A stretch of 64,000 nt of DNA from Phoenix dactylifera. Taxonomy: Eukaryota > Streptophyta > Magnoliopsida > Arecales > Arecaceae. The stretch spans positions 15,689,646 through 15,753,645 of the forward strand of contig NC_052399.1 of NCBI RefSeq assembly GCF_009389715.1, in the 5' to 3' direction. A program made the translations under genes and the position numbers. Positions 49,401 through 59,522 of the stretch are shown here, piece by piece; the stretch's first letter is position 1; every line of letters starts with the position of its first letter. The notes under the pieces were generated by a model that was not told where the DNA came from, searched no databases, and worked only from the letters and a program-made list of their open reading frames with translations.

Positions 49401-50729
49401 CAGCAGGCCATCCGCCATCTCCTAGAACAAAAGATCACAACGCCCGAGCAGCAGAAATTTTTGGTGAAACTATTGGGCTTTGAGTATAACATTGTCTATC
49501 AACCGGGAAGAGACAATAAGGTAGCCGATGCATTGTCAAGAAAAGAAGGAAGTCCTCTTTTGAAGATAGAAGATTATCAGCCCATCACCCTTGAGGACAA
49601 GGGAGTTCTTCAAGAGGGGAGGAATGGTGAGGTTCCTCCTAATTCACCTCACCAAATCAGCCAAATCACGAAGGCCAAGGCGGAGCAAGAGCAAGGCTCA
49701 TGTCCGCCCAAAGGTCTTCTTTCATTCCTTGGGGCACAACCGAGGTTCGGCCATCCTTGGCAAGCAAGGGCCGAGTCATTGGCAACACCGACCGGGCACA
49801 GCAGCGGCGCGCCCAAGGCCGCAGACCTTTGGCTGGGGCGCCACTGCAACCGAGGCATCCGACAGGCCACAAGGACCAAACACAAGGCAAAGCCATTGGC
49901 CGGGAGGGCCAAGCCAAAATTCCAGCCGCGCGCAAGGATTGGACGCCCCGGGTCCAAGCCATTGCGCGCGCACACCAGCAAGCCAACAATATCCGGACGG
50001 GCACAGGCGCGGCCAAGGCAAGCCCAGCACAGGCCAAGGCACGCGCAAGCCACAGAGGGCCAACCGACAGCAACGGGCCGCGCGCGCCAAGGCACAGCAG
50101 GCGCGCGGGCTAGAGGGAACCAACGGGCGGCAACCTCCCAGGCGCGCCCAAGGAGCACCGTGCGCACGGGCCCTTGGCGCCAAAGACCGCCGCGCGCACA
50201 GGCCTGGAGCAACGGCCGGCAACCGCCAGCGCGCGCGGGCCCTTGGCGCCCAAGACTGGCGCGCGCACGCGCCAGTGGCAACGGCAGGCAACCGCTGGCA
50301 CGCGCAGGCGCGTGGCCGCCAGCGCCAGCGCGCGCGCGTGCCATGCGCCGCAGACAGCAACCGCCCGAGCGCGCCAACCACCAACCGACCGAGTCCATGC
50401 GCGCGCGGGAACCAACATCCAGCAACCGGCGGGCGACCGAGCGGCCAGCGGCCAGGCGCCCAGCGCCCAGACGCCCCGCGCCCAGGCGCCCAGCGCCCAG
50501 ACGCCCAGCGACCAAGCGCCCAGCGCCCAGACGCCCAGCGACCGAGCGCCCAGCGGCAGAGCGCCCAACGACGGAACGCCCAGCGCCCAGACCGACAGAG
50601 CCAAAGGATCCAACCACCGACAAAAGGGTCAGGCGCAGGAAAACCAAGGCAGCGCCTGGTCTGCCCATGCCCACGCGCAGCCCGCCAGACCGCGCGCGGC
50701 ACGGGCAAAACCAGTGCGCCGGGCCATGA
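46425..50729 (+). CDS. Ty3/gypsy gag-pol polyprotein without integrase, running into the 3' LTR
   Basis: The frame starts at the first in-frame ATG (MAEMRRDTN). The gag capsid region has PKFSGGDPFEWMDKVEQFF and KASKWWRWL. A zinc knuckle CFKCGEKWNRDHKC follows. The aspartic protease has LLVDSGSSHNFI. Reverse transcriptase has TRLDLRAGYHQI, LVMPFGLCNAPSTFQ and the catalytic VFFDDILIYS. RNase H has EVYTDASGDGIGAVLVQ and ends near ADALSRKEG. No HHCC zinc finger or DDE integrase core follows. About 1066 codons are internal; the last 368 translate the 3' LTR and are probably not a functional domain. No frameshift or stop interrupts gag-RT-RNase H. The single gag-pol frame and knuckle style suggest a chromovirus-like lineage, unproved. 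Confidence 0.9.
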   Translation: MAEMRRDTNHSLERLERRISSGEKNMNKETWPHANGQDQERGSEEELASNHSGCRVRERRSERVRRGSRVEGFGVCVDRFGRGVEYEETYSVRESDEEPRIATRPSGRRREERVRMHHHGDVEEDEGEPRREVRKPRIDFPKFSGGDPFEWMDKVEQFFYVYEVPHKEKVTLASFHLEDKASKWWRWLRSIYEKEGRRLGWTAFVKEFMTQWGPSPIVNYHGQLAKIKQEGRVRPYVEEFRHLQTLVTGWSEEALMGTFIDGLKPWLAKEVKLKQPNSMQEAMRIAEILDDGYQTERRMIKDTINREAKTMPTKVPWKIKDAVGSNPKNNQPQVKRLSREEVQDYIKKGLCFKCGEKWNRDHKCKSGQAFLIEVQDAEIEVAENSQASDPDEDQSHNQPSQMQAEESDAKLSLNALTGVPKPSTMRLLAWVGRNEVSLLVDSGSSHNFINATIVPKLGLHPTSIQPFEVKVANGEKLTCKEVIHEVKMNIQGVRIMADLHVIQLVGLDIVLGNAWLRQVGKVITDFGSMTMEFKLGSQKKKWVALGSSEVKPCEAYTLEKLCKGGALCVAIMLATQDQTEPKPMKNELEGVPSSVRPLLERHLKVLEVPKTIPPQRLYNHPIRLKDESKAVNVSPYRYAHFQKGEIEKQVDDMLKQGLIRRSSSPFSSPVLLVRKKDNTWRFCTDYRALNEATIKDRFPIPTVDEMLDELHGATIFTRLDLRAGYHQIRMKNEDIHKTAFRTHLGHYEYLVMPFGLCNAPSTFQAAMNDIFRAYLRRFVIVFFDDILIYSKSVEEHLEHLELVLRILEEHQFYIKASKCAFMQHELEYLGHIISGEGVKVDQRKIEAMVDWPLPQSITALRGFLGLTGYYRRFVKNYGLIAKSLTNMLKKGEFSWTDEARKAFEDLKRMMTQTPVLALPNFSIPFEVYTDASGDGIGAVLVQNRRPIAFMSKALGPQKKASSTYARELMAVVHAVKIWRPYLLGRRFTIVTDQQAIRHLLEQKITTPEQQKFLVKLLGFEYNIVYQPGRDNKVADALSRKEGSPLLKIEDYQPITLEDKGVLQEGRNGEVPPNSPHQISQITKAKAEQEQGSCPPKGLLSFLGAQPRFGHPWQARAESLATPTGHSSGAPKAADLWLGRHCNRGIRQATRTKHKAKPLAGRAKPKFQPRARIGRPGSKPLRAHTSKPTISGRAQARPRQAQHRPRHAQATEGQPTATGRARQGTAGARARGNQRAATSQARPRSTVRTGPWRQRPPRAQAWSNGRQPPARAGPWRPRLARARASGNGRQPLARAGAWPPAPARARAMRRRQQPPERANHQPTESMRAREPTSSNRRATERPAARRPAPRRPAPRRPAPRRPATKRPAPRRPATERPAAERPTTERPAPRPTEPKDPTTDKRVRRRKTKAAPGLPMPTRSPPDRARHGQNQCAGP
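49612..49624 (+). other. polypurine tract of the Ty3 element
   Basis: AAGAGGGGAGGAA ends exactly at the base before the 3' LTR, the position needed for plus-strand priming. Confidence 0.8.
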
Positions 50730-51505
50730 CAGCAGGATTATCCTTCTGCAGAGACAAGCACAGAGGAGTGCCAACAGCAGCCAACTCAAGTCTCTGCAGT
50801 GGCCACAGCTTGGCCAACAGCAAGAAACTGCCAACATCCAAAGTTGCAGGCCATTGCCAACAACAGCCAGAAACCGCCAGCAACCACCGCCAAGCCAAGC
50901 AAGCAGCCAACCAAATGGCAACCGAATCAAGACAGCAAACCAAGCAAGGGAAGTTCCCAAGGAGTTGCCACAGCATGCAAACAGCCAGCCGGATGGAAGC
51001 CTTTGTAGGCCATTGTAGGGAGTCTACAAATAGGGCCAAATGAAGTGGGGGGAGGGACTTTTGAACCATTGAATAGTTAGCCACTTGTAAGTGCATTCGG
51101 CCATAGGCTTGGGTAGGCATTATTGCCTAATTTCGGTCCTAAGGGACTTGGGCCAAGGCAGGGTAAATCAACCCCCCTTGGATTTGGCTAAGGAAGGGAA
51201 CCATCAATCCCTCCTTAGATATTGTATTTCCTTTTCAACTGAATCAAAGTTGCCTTTGATGCCTCTGCATTCTCAAATGAGTTGTCTTCATTGGCAAGCA
51301 AGACTTTAGATTCCGAAGAGGAGTGCAAGACTCCATCCATAGCCGAGCATACTTGGAGTTTGGAGGAGCAAAGTGCCGATTATTTCCTTTGCATTGGCGC
51401 TATCTACATTCGGTCAAGGCGGCACACCTTGATTAGGCCAACGCCAAAGGCTAAGAGGAAACCCCTTGGTGTGGAAAGTGCATGACCGACACTTGGTCCC
51501 CACCA
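49625..51505 (+). repeat. 3' LTR of the Ty3 element
   Basis: This LTR is 1881 bp, nearly identical to the 5' copy but 54 bp longer: 2 bp in a GCGC run and a net 52 bp in the CCAGCGCCCAGACG array. Other differences by eye include CAACCGCCC to CAACCTCCC, AAGACCGG to AAGACTGG, AAATCCC to AAACCCC and TGTGGGAAG to TGTGGAAAG. Confidence 0.93.
50438..50600 (+). repeat. minisatellite inside the 3' LTR
   Basis: Units based on CAGCGCCCAGACGCC and CAGCGACCGAGCGCC are repeated many times. The matching stretch in the 5' LTR (about 45212-45320) has fewer units. This length change is the main difference between the two LTRs. Confidence 0.8.
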
Positions 51506-51510
51506 CTGTT

Positions 51511-52125
51511 CCATCTTGTAGGGCGGTTGTTCCTAGTGAAAGTAGGAGATATTCCAGAACTTCCTTCTTGGAAAAAAAGAATGCCATGACTCTTCAGTCA
51601 TAGGGTATTTGAATGTGAATACTTACCAGAGATCCCTGCTGGATGGATTTGTTTATCCTGAAGAATAGCTTCATGGGGATTACGGCAGCCCCAGATACAG
51701 TGCTTTGATTGCAATGAAACATTGTAACTAGTACCTTGAACTGATCTAGAGTACAAGCATGGTGTTCTCATATCTGGATGTTTCTAAATACTTTGCACAT
51801 AAACAAAAGCTTTTGGAATGTTTTAAATAAGAGATAAAAACTATTAACTCTTGTATCTAGGAAGCAGCATTATGCATAGTTTTGGGGCTCTAACATGATC
51901 AATTTTCATGTTGGTGGATTGTCTTTCCTTTGTTATTTTACATCACCGGTGTCACCCCAGGAGCAAGCGCCGAAAGCAAAGATTGACTGTCCAAATTGTA
52001 GGCTTTCTAAGATGCTCCATAATGCTTCTCAAGTTCTACCCTTATGATGAGCATGATCCATTCTGATGTCAGAGGATTTTCTTGCATTGATTATTTTACT
52101 TCACCATCCTTGGCTTTAGGAGTAA
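51511..52125. other. intergenic, no gene seen
   Basis: This is ordinary unique-looking sequence, the continuation of the GBPL3 3' flank interrupted by the Ty3 insertion. Confidence 0.4.
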
Positions 52126-52801
52126 GGCTCCGTTTAGAAGTGGTTGGTAAAAAAATTGAAAAGTTGTTTTAGTTTTGTTAGAAAGCTAAAATATCTTCTT
52201 TAAAAAAAGTTTTAAAATAAAGTTTTTTTTTAAAAAAAAGTACTTTTAGCGTGCGTTAGAAAGCTATTTTGATTTATTATTATTTTTAAAGACCAAATAC
52301 CTATAATAAAATATTACAATTATAAAAAATATTTTTATATATTTATTAATATATAATGATAATAATTATAATATTTTATATCTTTATTATTGTATTATAC
52401 TATAAATATAATATGTTATTATATTATATTATAATATATTGATATATTATATTATATAATATCAAATTATATTATATTATTATGTTATTGTATACAATAT
52501 TATTTTACCATATTATAATAATATTATATTACATTACAGTAATATTATATTATATTATATATTTATGTAATAATATATATTATATTTTATTATGTTTCGT
52601 TGTATAATACTATGTAATGTTATTTATGGTCATTTTATTACATCAAAAGTGCTTTATCAGTTTGCTTACAAAACACTATTAAAATTTTACATTACTTTAA
52701 AAATGTAGTTACCAAACAACAAATAATTTTTTATAAAAGCTCTACTTCAAAAAGTATTATTTTCGGAAGTTCTACTGCCAACAACTCTGCCAAACAAGAT
52801 C
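52126..52801. mobile_element. Tourist-like (PIF/Harbinger) MITE candidate
   Basis: The left end GGCTCCGTTTAGAAGTGGTT and the right end read inward, GATCTTGTTTGGCAGAGTTG, are imperfect inverted repeats of the GGCxxxGTTTGG type. TAA flanks both sides (52123-52125 and 52802-52804), the target word of this superfamily. The inside is almost pure A/T (52300-52620), with repeated TATTATATTATA words. There is no coding capacity. Confidence 0.55.
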
Positions 52802-52804
52802 TAA

Positions 52805-54154
52805 GTCTCGGGTTTGATTGTTCAAAAATGCTCCATAATGCCGCTTTAACAAGGAATTGTCCCCGCCCATCCCACTGCATTCGCTGTCATGACGGTGATG
52901 TCCTCCATCCTTCACATCTTCCTTCCCTCCTAAAACTTAAAGCCACTTGATTTGTTCCATGGATCAGATTTATCAATAACAATGACAATTTATATTCCAT
53001 TTGAGCTGTCACGAATCAAGTTCTACTGGCTCAAAGGGCACTGATATCTGTTTCTGTTATTCTCTACCATCCACTTGCTTTCTAGAAATATACCAACAAG
53101 AACTTTCAACCATCAGCACTCTTTTGAACAACTTCGGCATCAATGCTTTGATTAGGACCCTCCTGCTGCTTGACCTTCTATCTTCCACTTCTTTGAGCCA
53201 CCATTTTTCTCCATCCAAGCAACTTTCATCCAGCTAGCTCCTGATTTGAGATTGTCTCAGGATCACTCATCTTAATTAGCGTCATAGTTAAACTACTGTC
53301 TTTTCCCTTTCCAAGCTTGTCTGTGTCTGGCTTCAGAACGCCCAATTTATGGGCAACCACCGCCTACACCTTCATATTCTTACTCTGACCTGATCTTCGA
53401 TATTTTCTTCCCAACTTACCACAGTCCATACAGCCCTTAAGACCTAAACGTGGCTTCAAGAATATACAATTTACTTTAATAATTTTTGCAAAGTGGGAGG
53501 CGGACATATCTAGGGAATATTGACACGTAAAATAACCAGTTTACCGCATCTACCAGCAACACGCAAGGATGAAAGCGATTTTAAGAGCACGAGCACGACC
53601 AACAGCCCCAGCATCTAGGCTGTCTCGGTGGAAGTCAGAAAATAGTATAGATATACTGCAGAGTGGGGACCGTCAGGCATTCTAGAAATTAATGAGGTCC
53701 CTAGATCAATCACTACTCGTACAGGCATCCTCATAATTTAATTTATATAGCTGTCTTCCATAGAGCGATGTTACATTTATATAAGCCAAAGCAACCGTAA
53801 TTTCTCAGCGTAATTCAAGAAGTGAATGCAATTCTGAGTCTCTCAACCATGGCGTCATTCAAGAATTCAAACAGAATCGTACAATCTATGGTCGCTCAAC
53901 ACTTTACTAGCGGCACAAATGCCTGTGCCAACAGCAACCAGAACAAAGCAGCAAATAGCAAGATGCCTAAAGGAAGTGCCTCTTTTTGCTTTTCTTTTTT
54001 TTGCCTCCTTCAGAGCTGCCTGGGCTACAAGAAAAGAAAAGGAGCATACGGAGAATCCGTTTACAATATTTTCGGACCTGCCTTATATGAGTCTTTCCAC
54101 CAGATGATATGAATCACTTTCCCCGAAAGCAAATTACAGGAAACTTGGTCGTCT
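52805..54154. other. intergenic, contains the 3' UTR of the receptor kinase gene
   Basis: No motif-bearing frame is present. The last few hundred bases before 54155 are probably the 3' UTR of the minus-strand kinase. Confidence 0.4.
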
Positions 54155-57100
54155 TCAAACAATACTCCCCTGGTCGGATGCGTTCTCGTAGTAGTAGGGG
54201 GAGAGTTTTCCGTCCCTCTTCTCGGGCTTATTAGGCTTGTTAGTACTCACTTCTAGCAGCATCTTCACTACCCTTCTCATGGAAGGGCGGTTGATGGGGA
54301 GGGAACTGGTGCAAAGAAGGCCAATTTTGAGGACCTTTTTTATCTCCTCCATGAAGCACACGTCAAGCTTAGGGTCAATCACATGTTCGACACCCTTCTG
54401 ATCTATTGTGCCGCATACCCACTTCACCAGGTCCTTCTCCCCAAACTCTGGATCCACAGGGAGCCTTCCTGTCACCAGCTCCAGAATGACGACACCGAAG
54501 CTATATATGTCACTCTTCTCATTCACCCGAAGAGTGTAAGCATACTCTGCAATGCATCCAGAAGTTTATTAATATGTGAAATCTGCAACAAAAAGTTTCA
54601 GGCCTCCAGTAGTTAAAGCAAATAGATGCATTGAGACCATATAACAAAGCACAAGCTTTGAAGACTAGCGGACTAAAAAGTTGAAGTCAGTTTATAGTAA
54701 CCTATCGCATCAGATAGCAATCAAAATTAGCTTAAATGAGATCTATCTGATTTTCTTTTCCTGGAGACAGCTCAGTCCTGATAGGAAAGAGCATCTGAAT
54801 TTGTGATGAGAGATTTCAGCAAACCCTTCGTACATCAATCTTAGAAAAATGCAGATATAGCTGGTTATTTTTAAAAAATAATTGAGCATAATCTGCAAAA
54901 AAGAAAAATAAATACTTCTAGATCAATAGACAATATAACTAGATGCGCATGCAGAAACTGAGCAGGGATACGGGCAAGTCTCCAAACTACAGAGATTGGA
55001 CAGTGCCTCAAGTTTTATTCAAATCAGGTAAGATCAATGGTAGACATGTAAATCTTCAGCTGCAGAGCTTAAGACGAATCCAAGCGAAAAGAACGGAAGT
55101 AAAAACCTTCCGTATACACTAGCGACAAAAACTTTCATGACGCAAATTTTTGGAAGTTCAGAACTGAGGTTAAGGAGAGGAGACAGCAAGAACAAACTGC
55201 TTAGAGAGAAGGAAATTAAAAACATAGATATGTATAATGAGGCGATATAAGTGAAGAAGACAGCGTTTAGAAAGTACAGAGCAAACTATAGAAATTGCGT
55301 TGCCTGCATAATATATACTAACATGGAGGACGGAAACAAGTGTATCCAACTTAAGAAGAACACGTACAAACATGGATCGAACAAACCTGGCGCGATATAT
55401 CCACATGAACCCGCAATAATCGACATGGATTTTGGCCCCTTCCCAATCGCTTCCACTGCCTTTGCAACCCCGAAATCCGCCACCCGTGCTCCAAACTCTC
55501 CATCCAACAGGATATTGTTCGACTTGACATCTCTGTGCACAATCGGCGGCACGCAATCATGATGCAAATACGACAGCCCCTCCGCCGCATCCACCGCAAC
55601 CTTATACCTCGTCGGCCAATCCAAGAGCCCGCCCTTGCTGCCGTGCAGCAGGTCCCCCAGGCTTCCCTTGGGCATGTATTCATAAACCAGCAGCTTGCAA
55701 TCCTTGTGAGTGCAGCAGCACCACAGCTTGACGATGTTCTTGTGCCTGATCTTCCCCAGAGTTGCAACCTCTGCTTCGAAATGGTCATCCACTGTCCGAT
55801 CCACATCATCGTCCGCATCCCTGTTCGATGCTCCCCGGAGCTTCTTCACCGCAACTGCCTCCCCATTGCCGAGAACGGCTTTGTATACCTTCCCGGACGC
55901 GCCGCTGCCGATCACGTTGTCTTCGTCGAGGCAGTCCAAGATCTCGTACTCGCTGAATCCTAGTTTGTGGAACGAGGTCAGCGTCCACTTAGACCTATCC
56001 GTTCCCAGCTTGGACCTCCTGTAGTTCCGGTACCTCCAATAGAACCATGCCACCCCGACGAGCAGGACCAGCGCCGCGAGCATGAAGATCGCCCGGAGCA
56101 GCCAGAAGAACTCGTGGCGAGTCCTTCTGCCTCCCTGCGAAGCAGGGCACAGCCCCGGCTGGTCCGCGCACAGCCCAGGGTTGCCCAAGAAGCTGCTGCG
56201 GTAGACCTGGGTCGCAAACAAGGGCGGAAGAGATCCCGACAACTGATTGTTGGATACGTTGAATTGGTTGAGCTTCAAGTTCTGCAGCTGGCCGGGGATC
56301 TCGCCGGTGAGCACGTTGTTTGAGAGGTCGAGATAGTTGAGCACCGGGAGGTCGCCGAGCTCCTGCGGTATCCCACCAGAGAATTCATTATAAGCGAGGT
56401 TCAGCTCGCTCAGCTTTTTCCACGATTCGATCCCTCTGAGCAACTCGCCCGACAAGGAGTTGTTGCGGAGGTTGAGCCGGCCCAGCTGCGCCAAGTTGCC
56501 GAGAGACGACGGCAGCGGCCCCGTCAGCCGGTTGTTCGCAGCCGAGAACTCATACAGCTTGGACAGAGCTCCCATTTCCGATGGGATACCGCCGCTGAAC
56601 TGGTTGTCGGTGATGACGAGGTTGGAGAGGTTTGCGGCGTTGGAGATAACCGGAGAGATCCCACCGGAAAAGGAATTACCTTTGAGCTCGAGAAGCCACA
56701 GGTGGGGCAGGCCCCACATGCCGGCCGGGACCTCGCCGGAGAGCCGGTTGTTCGTGAGCCGGACCCGTGTGAGCGCCCGGCAGCGGCCGAGACTCTCCGG
56801 CAAGTTCCCGCCGAACATGTTATCGATCAAAAGGAGCTCCTGCAGCACGCCGTGGTCGCAGATACTCGCCGGGATCTCCCCGGAGAGCAAATTGTCCGAG
56901 AGATCAAGATAGATCAGAGGGGAGCTCTTGCCGAAATCCGCCGGCAGCGAGCCGTTCAGCTGGTTACGGAAGAGCTTCAGATCGACGAGGTTCGAAGCGC
57001 GAGACAGATGGCCGGGGATGCTACCGGTGAGCTGATTATCGTAGAAGTGGACGGTTTCGAGCAGAGGGGCGTCGAAGAAGTCCTCAGGGAGCGGACCCTC

Positions 57101-57997
57101 GAGCTGGTTCGTGGAGGCATCGATGTGACGGAGATTGGCGAGCTTGGAGAAGCCCGAAGGGATGGGCCCGGACAGGGAGTTGTGATATAGCTCGATCTGG
57201 ACGACGCTGGAGAGGTGGGTGAGGCTCGGCGGAATGGGTCCAGAGAGGGAGTTGCTGGAGAGGTCGAAGTTGATGAGGTTGGCGAGGTGGCCCAGTTGGG
57301 GGGGGATTTCGCCGATAAGATTGCAGTCGGCGAGCCAGAGCTGTTCGAGAGAGCGGAGTTCGGCGAGCTTGGCGGGGACGGGGCCGGGGGTGAGGGGGTT
57401 ATAAGAGAGGTTGAGCTCGCGGAGGGTGGAGACATTGGACAGAAAAGAAGGAATGGTGGAGTTTAGAAGGTTGTTGACGAGGGAAAGGCGTTCGAGACGG
57501 GGGAAGTCGGCGAAGGAGGGGGGAATGGGCCCGGAGAAGTTGTTCGCCGACAAGTCGAGGGAGAGGAGGGAAGGGAGGGAAGCGAGTGCGGCGGGGAGGG
57601 GGCCGACGAGGTTGTTGATGGAGAGGTTGAGGTGGGAGAGGGAAGGGCAGGGGCGGAGGGAGGAGTCCGGGAGGGAGGAGTTGATGTAGTTGCTAGAGAG
57701 GGAGAGGGAGACAAGGGAGGGGAGGCGGCAGAGGGCGGCGGGGAAGGGTCCAACGAGGTTCTTCATAGAGAGGTTGACGGAGGTGACGGTGGGGTCGGAG
57801 GAAGGGGTGGCGGGCGGCGAGCAGAACACGCCGGTCCAGTTGCACGGCGTGGCGTCGCGGGGGTTCCAGTTCGACAGCGCATTGTCAGGGTCGTCCAGGC
57901 CTCGCTTGGCCTCGAGAAGATAAAGGCCTTCTTGGTTGAGAGAGAAGGAGGTGTGCAAAAGATGGAAGAAGAGAAAGAAGACACGAAGAAGTCTCAT
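54155..57997 (-). CDS. HSL1: HAESA/HAESA-like LRR receptor kinase, 2 exons, 1000 aa
   Basis: Exon 1 is 57997-55387 and exon 2 is 54546-54155. The 840-bp intron splits the Glu codon of the kinase motif GYIAP-EYAYTL. The start chosen is MRLLRVFFLFFHLLHTSFS, a good signal peptide; a further ATG at 58072 would add 25 non-signal residues. The mature protein has an N-terminal cap with CNWTGVFC, about 20 plant-type LRRs (for example LDLSSNSLSGPIP), a transmembrane helix at about 630-654 and the kinase. Kinase residues: GSGASG (697-702), Lys718 in VAVKK, HRD (821-823), DFG (841-843), so it is an active RD-type kinase by sequence. It ends GKLSPYYYENA. This fits subfamily XI HAESA/HSL receptors, which bind IDA-type peptides with SERK co-receptors at the plasma membrane and control organ abscission. 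The choice between HAE and HSL1 is inferred. Confidence 0.92.
54547..55386 (-). other. intron of the receptor kinase gene
   Basis: The donor is CCAG|GTTTGT and the acceptor TTGCAG|AGTATG on the minus strand. The intron is at the position conserved in HAESA-type genes, just after the activation loop. Nothing else is visible in it. Confidence 0.85.
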
Positions 57998-58072
57998 GGT
58001 GGCGAGTTTTGGAAGTTCGGTTCTAGCTCTCTCTCCCCCTCTCTTTCTGTGAACGAGTTCAGGTGGAGTCAA

Positions 58073-59388
58073 GGACTTCTAACTATACGAAGGTGGGGGT
58101 GGGGGAGTGTGTGCGAGGGAGAGAGAAGGGAATTTGAGCTCCCGAGAAGAGAGCAATTCCAAGGGCCATCTGGCCGTCTCATCGGCGCTGAAAGGGAGAG
58201 AAGAGAGTGGGGACGAGTGGGGCGGCCAAAGGGCGCTTGCTGCGTACAACGAGAGTGTGAGAAATTTTAAGAAGTTGGGATAGAAACTGGTTTACCAGCC
58301 ATTAAAAATGACAGCACTTATTAATTCTCAGGAGGTGCTTGGCTGGTCTCTTGGGATTTAATGGTGATTATTTAGATTAAATTCTTTAATATCTCGATTC
58401 TTCTTGTATGCCTCGCATTGTAGGTGTCAAATAATGGTTGTCTAAAACTTCACATAAATCATATTATTATATTTTACAATTCCTGTTCATAATATGCACG
58501 CAGCATCTAGAAATCGCACACTCACGTTCCCAGTTCTCTAACAACTAGGCTGTAAAGGATCCAAAACTTAAAATACATGGTTGGACACTGTGTTTATTAT
58601 ATATTTATATTGCCACCTACCAGTTATTTAGGTTGCAGACTTGCAGATGGTGTATGGTAATGGATGCAAGCTTATAGCTCAGTTCTTTAAAACTTGACTG
58701 AGGTCTACTTGAAGGGTTGTGGTAGATTTAGACCCTGGTTTTGCGACTGCGTTTTACTGGATTCCTGTCGAACGTGCATGGTCCAACTTGATAGTAATGG
58801 GCCAGCCCCACTCTTTTTGCTGGACGTTTTATCTGCTTTGTCGGCTCATGCGAGCGAGTTTATTAAACCTACCTGGGCCCTCTCTCGCGCATTGAGAGGA
58901 TCGAGCCCTAATTTGAAAATTATAAATTGTGATGGGACTACGGGACACAACCCATTTTTAAAATGACTCATCATTTTTAAATGCGAAAGAAACAATATTC
59001 AGATCAATTAAATATTAATAAAATGTTGAGTTTTCTTTTCTTGAAATTAGGCCGGCAACAATTGCATTGACCAAGTTAAAAAGAAACATGATGTAAATAT
59101 TCCGGGATGAAGTCGAAGCAAGTCCACAAATCTATCAACCTTTGTATGCTTCATTAATGTGCTCATCAAACATCGTTATTGAAGTTAAGTCGTGTAAATG
59201 GAGAGAATCTCACTCCTTTTATCTCGTATAAAATGGAGCTCTAGGGAGCAGAGTATTTTTTTCTCTCGCTAAAGCAGATATTTTTTTTTGCTAAAATGGA
59301 TATTTTATATATTACGAGTATGAATATACTTAATAAAATCAGAAAACAGCAACTCACAGAGTGCCCTAAGCAACCCTCCCTCCCAGAC
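58073..59388. other. upstream region of the receptor kinase gene, no gene seen
   Basis: GA-rich and GGGA-rich DNA up to about 58230 is probably the 5' leader and core promoter of the kinase. AT-rich intergenic sequence follows. The 90-codon frame at 58694 has no motif. Confidence 0.4.
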
Positions 59389-59522
59389 CTATAGAATGCC
59401 TCTGGAGTGGCAGGCCACATAAGTAGCCACGTAGTCTGCAGCTTTGTTGGTCTCTCTGAATATATGCTTAGCCTGAAATGTTATCAGCGCACTTACAGCT
59501 AGGTAAATGTTATCATGTTTCT
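59389..59522 (-). pseudogene. remnant of a non-LTR retrotransposon RNase H domain
   Basis: The minus-strand frame reads DNIYLAVSALITFQAKHIFR and continues ETNKAADYVATYVACHSRGI to a stop. The H.(F/Y)RE.N.AAD..A pattern is the end of RVT_3-type RNase H domains found at the end of plant LINE ORF2 proteins and related sequences. Only about 45 codons survive, with a stop immediately upstream. It is a dead fragment, not a gene. Confidence 0.55.

Larger units (their letters stand above)
44401..51505 (+). mobile_element. young Ty3/gypsy LTR retrotransposon lacking integrase
   Basis: The element is 7105 bp. Both LTRs start TGGTGAGGTT and end TCCCCACCA. The host word CTGTT flanks both sides (44396-44400 and 51506-51510), a perfect 5-bp target duplication. 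A primer-binding site follows the 5' LTR and a polypurine tract precedes the 3' LTR. One ORF encodes gag, zinc knuckle, protease, reverse transcriptase and RNase H. Where integrase should follow RNase H, only about 25 codons remain before the polypurine tract. By eye the LTRs differ at about five bases plus one 2-base gap and an array-length change, so the insertion is recent. It must have used integrase made by another element. Confidence 0.93.

Noticed and set aside
58694-58966. 90-codon plus-strand frame upstream of the receptor kinase
   Set aside because: It is short with no recognisable domain, and it lies in AT-rich intergenic DNA with transposon debris.
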